Part shown: one piece after another, positions 63,577-64,000 of the stretch
How positions within the stretch are numbered: position 1 is the first letter of the stretch
Layout: each line of letters opens with the position of its first letter
Origin: Bacillota bacterium
GTDB lineage: Bacteria > Bacillota > Sulfobacillia > Sulfobacillales > Sulfobacillaceae
Assembly (NCBI GenBank): GCA_026627065.1
Contig: JAPNUO010000001.1
Coordinates: 310,001 to 374,000 of the forward strand
Direction of reading: 5' to 3'
Length of the DNA stretch: 64,000 nt
Translations under genes and position numbers: made by a program
Notes under the pieces: generated by a model
Databases searched by the model: none
The model's input: the letters and a program-made list of their open reading frames with translations, nothing else
What the model was told of the DNA's origin: nothing

Positions 63577-64000
63577 ATGATGGTGGTAGAGCGGCAGGCA
63601 GAGACTCCGACAGAGGCCCAGCGGCGCGCATTGAAGGCTGTCGTCAATTTGATCCGGCTGGTTGAGCCACTCATTGTGGACTTATGGCGGTCACACGAGC
63701 TAACGCTGGCTCAGGTGCAGTGTCTGCGCATTTTGAGCATTCAGCCGGAGCAAGCGGGCGAACTGGCTAAAAAGCTGTCGATGTCTTCCACTTCGCTGAC
63801 AAGGGTCCTGGAGCGGTTGGAGTCGCGCGGGCTCATCGAGCGCACTGTCGACCTGCACGACCGGCGACGGGTCTGGGTTCAGCTCACCGAAAGCGGTCGC
63901 ACAACCGTGGGGAGCCTCACCAGCTGGTACCAAAGCCCGCTCTTCCAAGCCATCCGAGCCATGTCCGTCGACGAGACAGACGAGCTCACCCGGGTTCTAG
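63577..64000 (+). CDS. MarR-family transcriptional regulator (3' end outside window)
   Basis: Open frame from ATG at 63577 through the window edge (141 codons, no stop). The winged-helix region is clear: QAGELAKKLSMSSTSLTRVLERLESRGLIERT with wing DLHDRRRVWVQLTESG. MarR proteins bind palindromic sites and respond to small ligands. Adjacent second ATG and a weak ribosome binding site (GGGG) leave a one-codon start ambiguity. Confidence 0.88.
   Translation, partial: MMVVERQAETPTEAQRRALKAVVNLIRLVEPLIVDLWRSHELTLAQVQCLRILSIQPEQAGELAKKLSMSSTSLTRVLERLESRGLIERTVDLHDRRRVWVQLTESGRTTVGSLTSWYQSPLFQAIRAMSVDETDELTRVL

Overview
The window comes from an endospore-forming, moderately high-GC member of the Firmicutes (Bacillota). 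It carries spoIIAA-spoIIAB-sigF, spoVAC-D-Eb-Ea-F, spmA/spmB, ytfI/ytfJ, yteA, a dacF-type carboxypeptidase and a four-domain Gram-positive ribosomal S1. Shine-Dalgarno sites are strong (AGGAGG-like), GTG starts are frequent and genes are often coupled by ATGA/GTGA overlaps. The gene style and metabolic mix suggest a Sulfobacillus-like lineage; that name is an inference, not something read from a marker gene.

Layout. 1-6283 (minus): a PUFA-synthase-type iterative polyketide synthase (KS-AT-ACP-ACP-KR-DH) followed by the first 69 codons of a second KS protein that runs off the window. 6.8-14.2 kb: an Asp-box secreted protein broken by one amber codon, an acyl-CoA synthetase, an MMPL exporter, an aldehyde dehydrogenase and a MaoC hydratase. 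14.2-15.9 kb: a PhoU-like regulator and a Pit phosphate transporter behind four TTAA repeats on an exact 11-bp period (putative PhoP box). 16-25.5 kb: rpsA, plsC, cmk, aroH, a zinc-ribbon protein, a SWIM protein, nicotinate phosphoribosyltransferase, rluB, RidA, convergent spmB/spmA, panC and a thioredoxin-fold protein.

25.5-42.8 kb is one long minus-strand array. In transcription order it reads xerD, dacF, yteA, spoIIAA-AB-sigF, spoVA, lysA, scpA-scpB, a decayed lipoprotein gene on the other strand, ytfI-ytfJ, Ku, a DNA ligase, a LigD-type polymerase and a SNF2 helicase. The NHEJ genes directly follow the spore protein gene ytfJ, which suggests forespore expression. A sigma-H-like promoter precedes spoIIAA. 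A sigma-G-like promoter precedes spoVAC and is interlocked with the sigF terminator.

42.8-49.5 kb: alanine dehydrogenase, an FAD reductase, an SDR, a fused GlcD-GlcE glycolate oxidase and glycerate kinase. 49.7-54.0 kb (plus): a four-gene ABC system with two unequal ATPases and two permeases, one carrying a large ectodomain that looks like the N-terminal part of M1 aminopeptidases. 54.0-60.2 kb (minus): a CoA-thioester catabolic operon (PaaG-like isomerase, dienoyl-CoA-reductase-like SDR, IpdA/IpdB-like CoA-transferase pair, SDR, metallo-beta-lactamase-fold hydrolase, two MaoC-like hydratase subunits, a tiny membrane protein). 60.4-64 kb: a sulfurtransferase, a PAP2 phosphatase, an acyl-CoA-synthetase-like protein that has lost its catalytic motifs, and a divergent MarR regulator cut by the window end.

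The most notable items are the asymmetric ABC system with its M1-like ectodomain, the spore-linked NHEJ/helicase operon, the IpdAB-type catabolic cluster, the pseudo-synthetase/MarR pair, and the promoter-terminator interlock between sigF and spoVA. No tRNA, rRNA, CRISPR array or insertion sequence was recognised.
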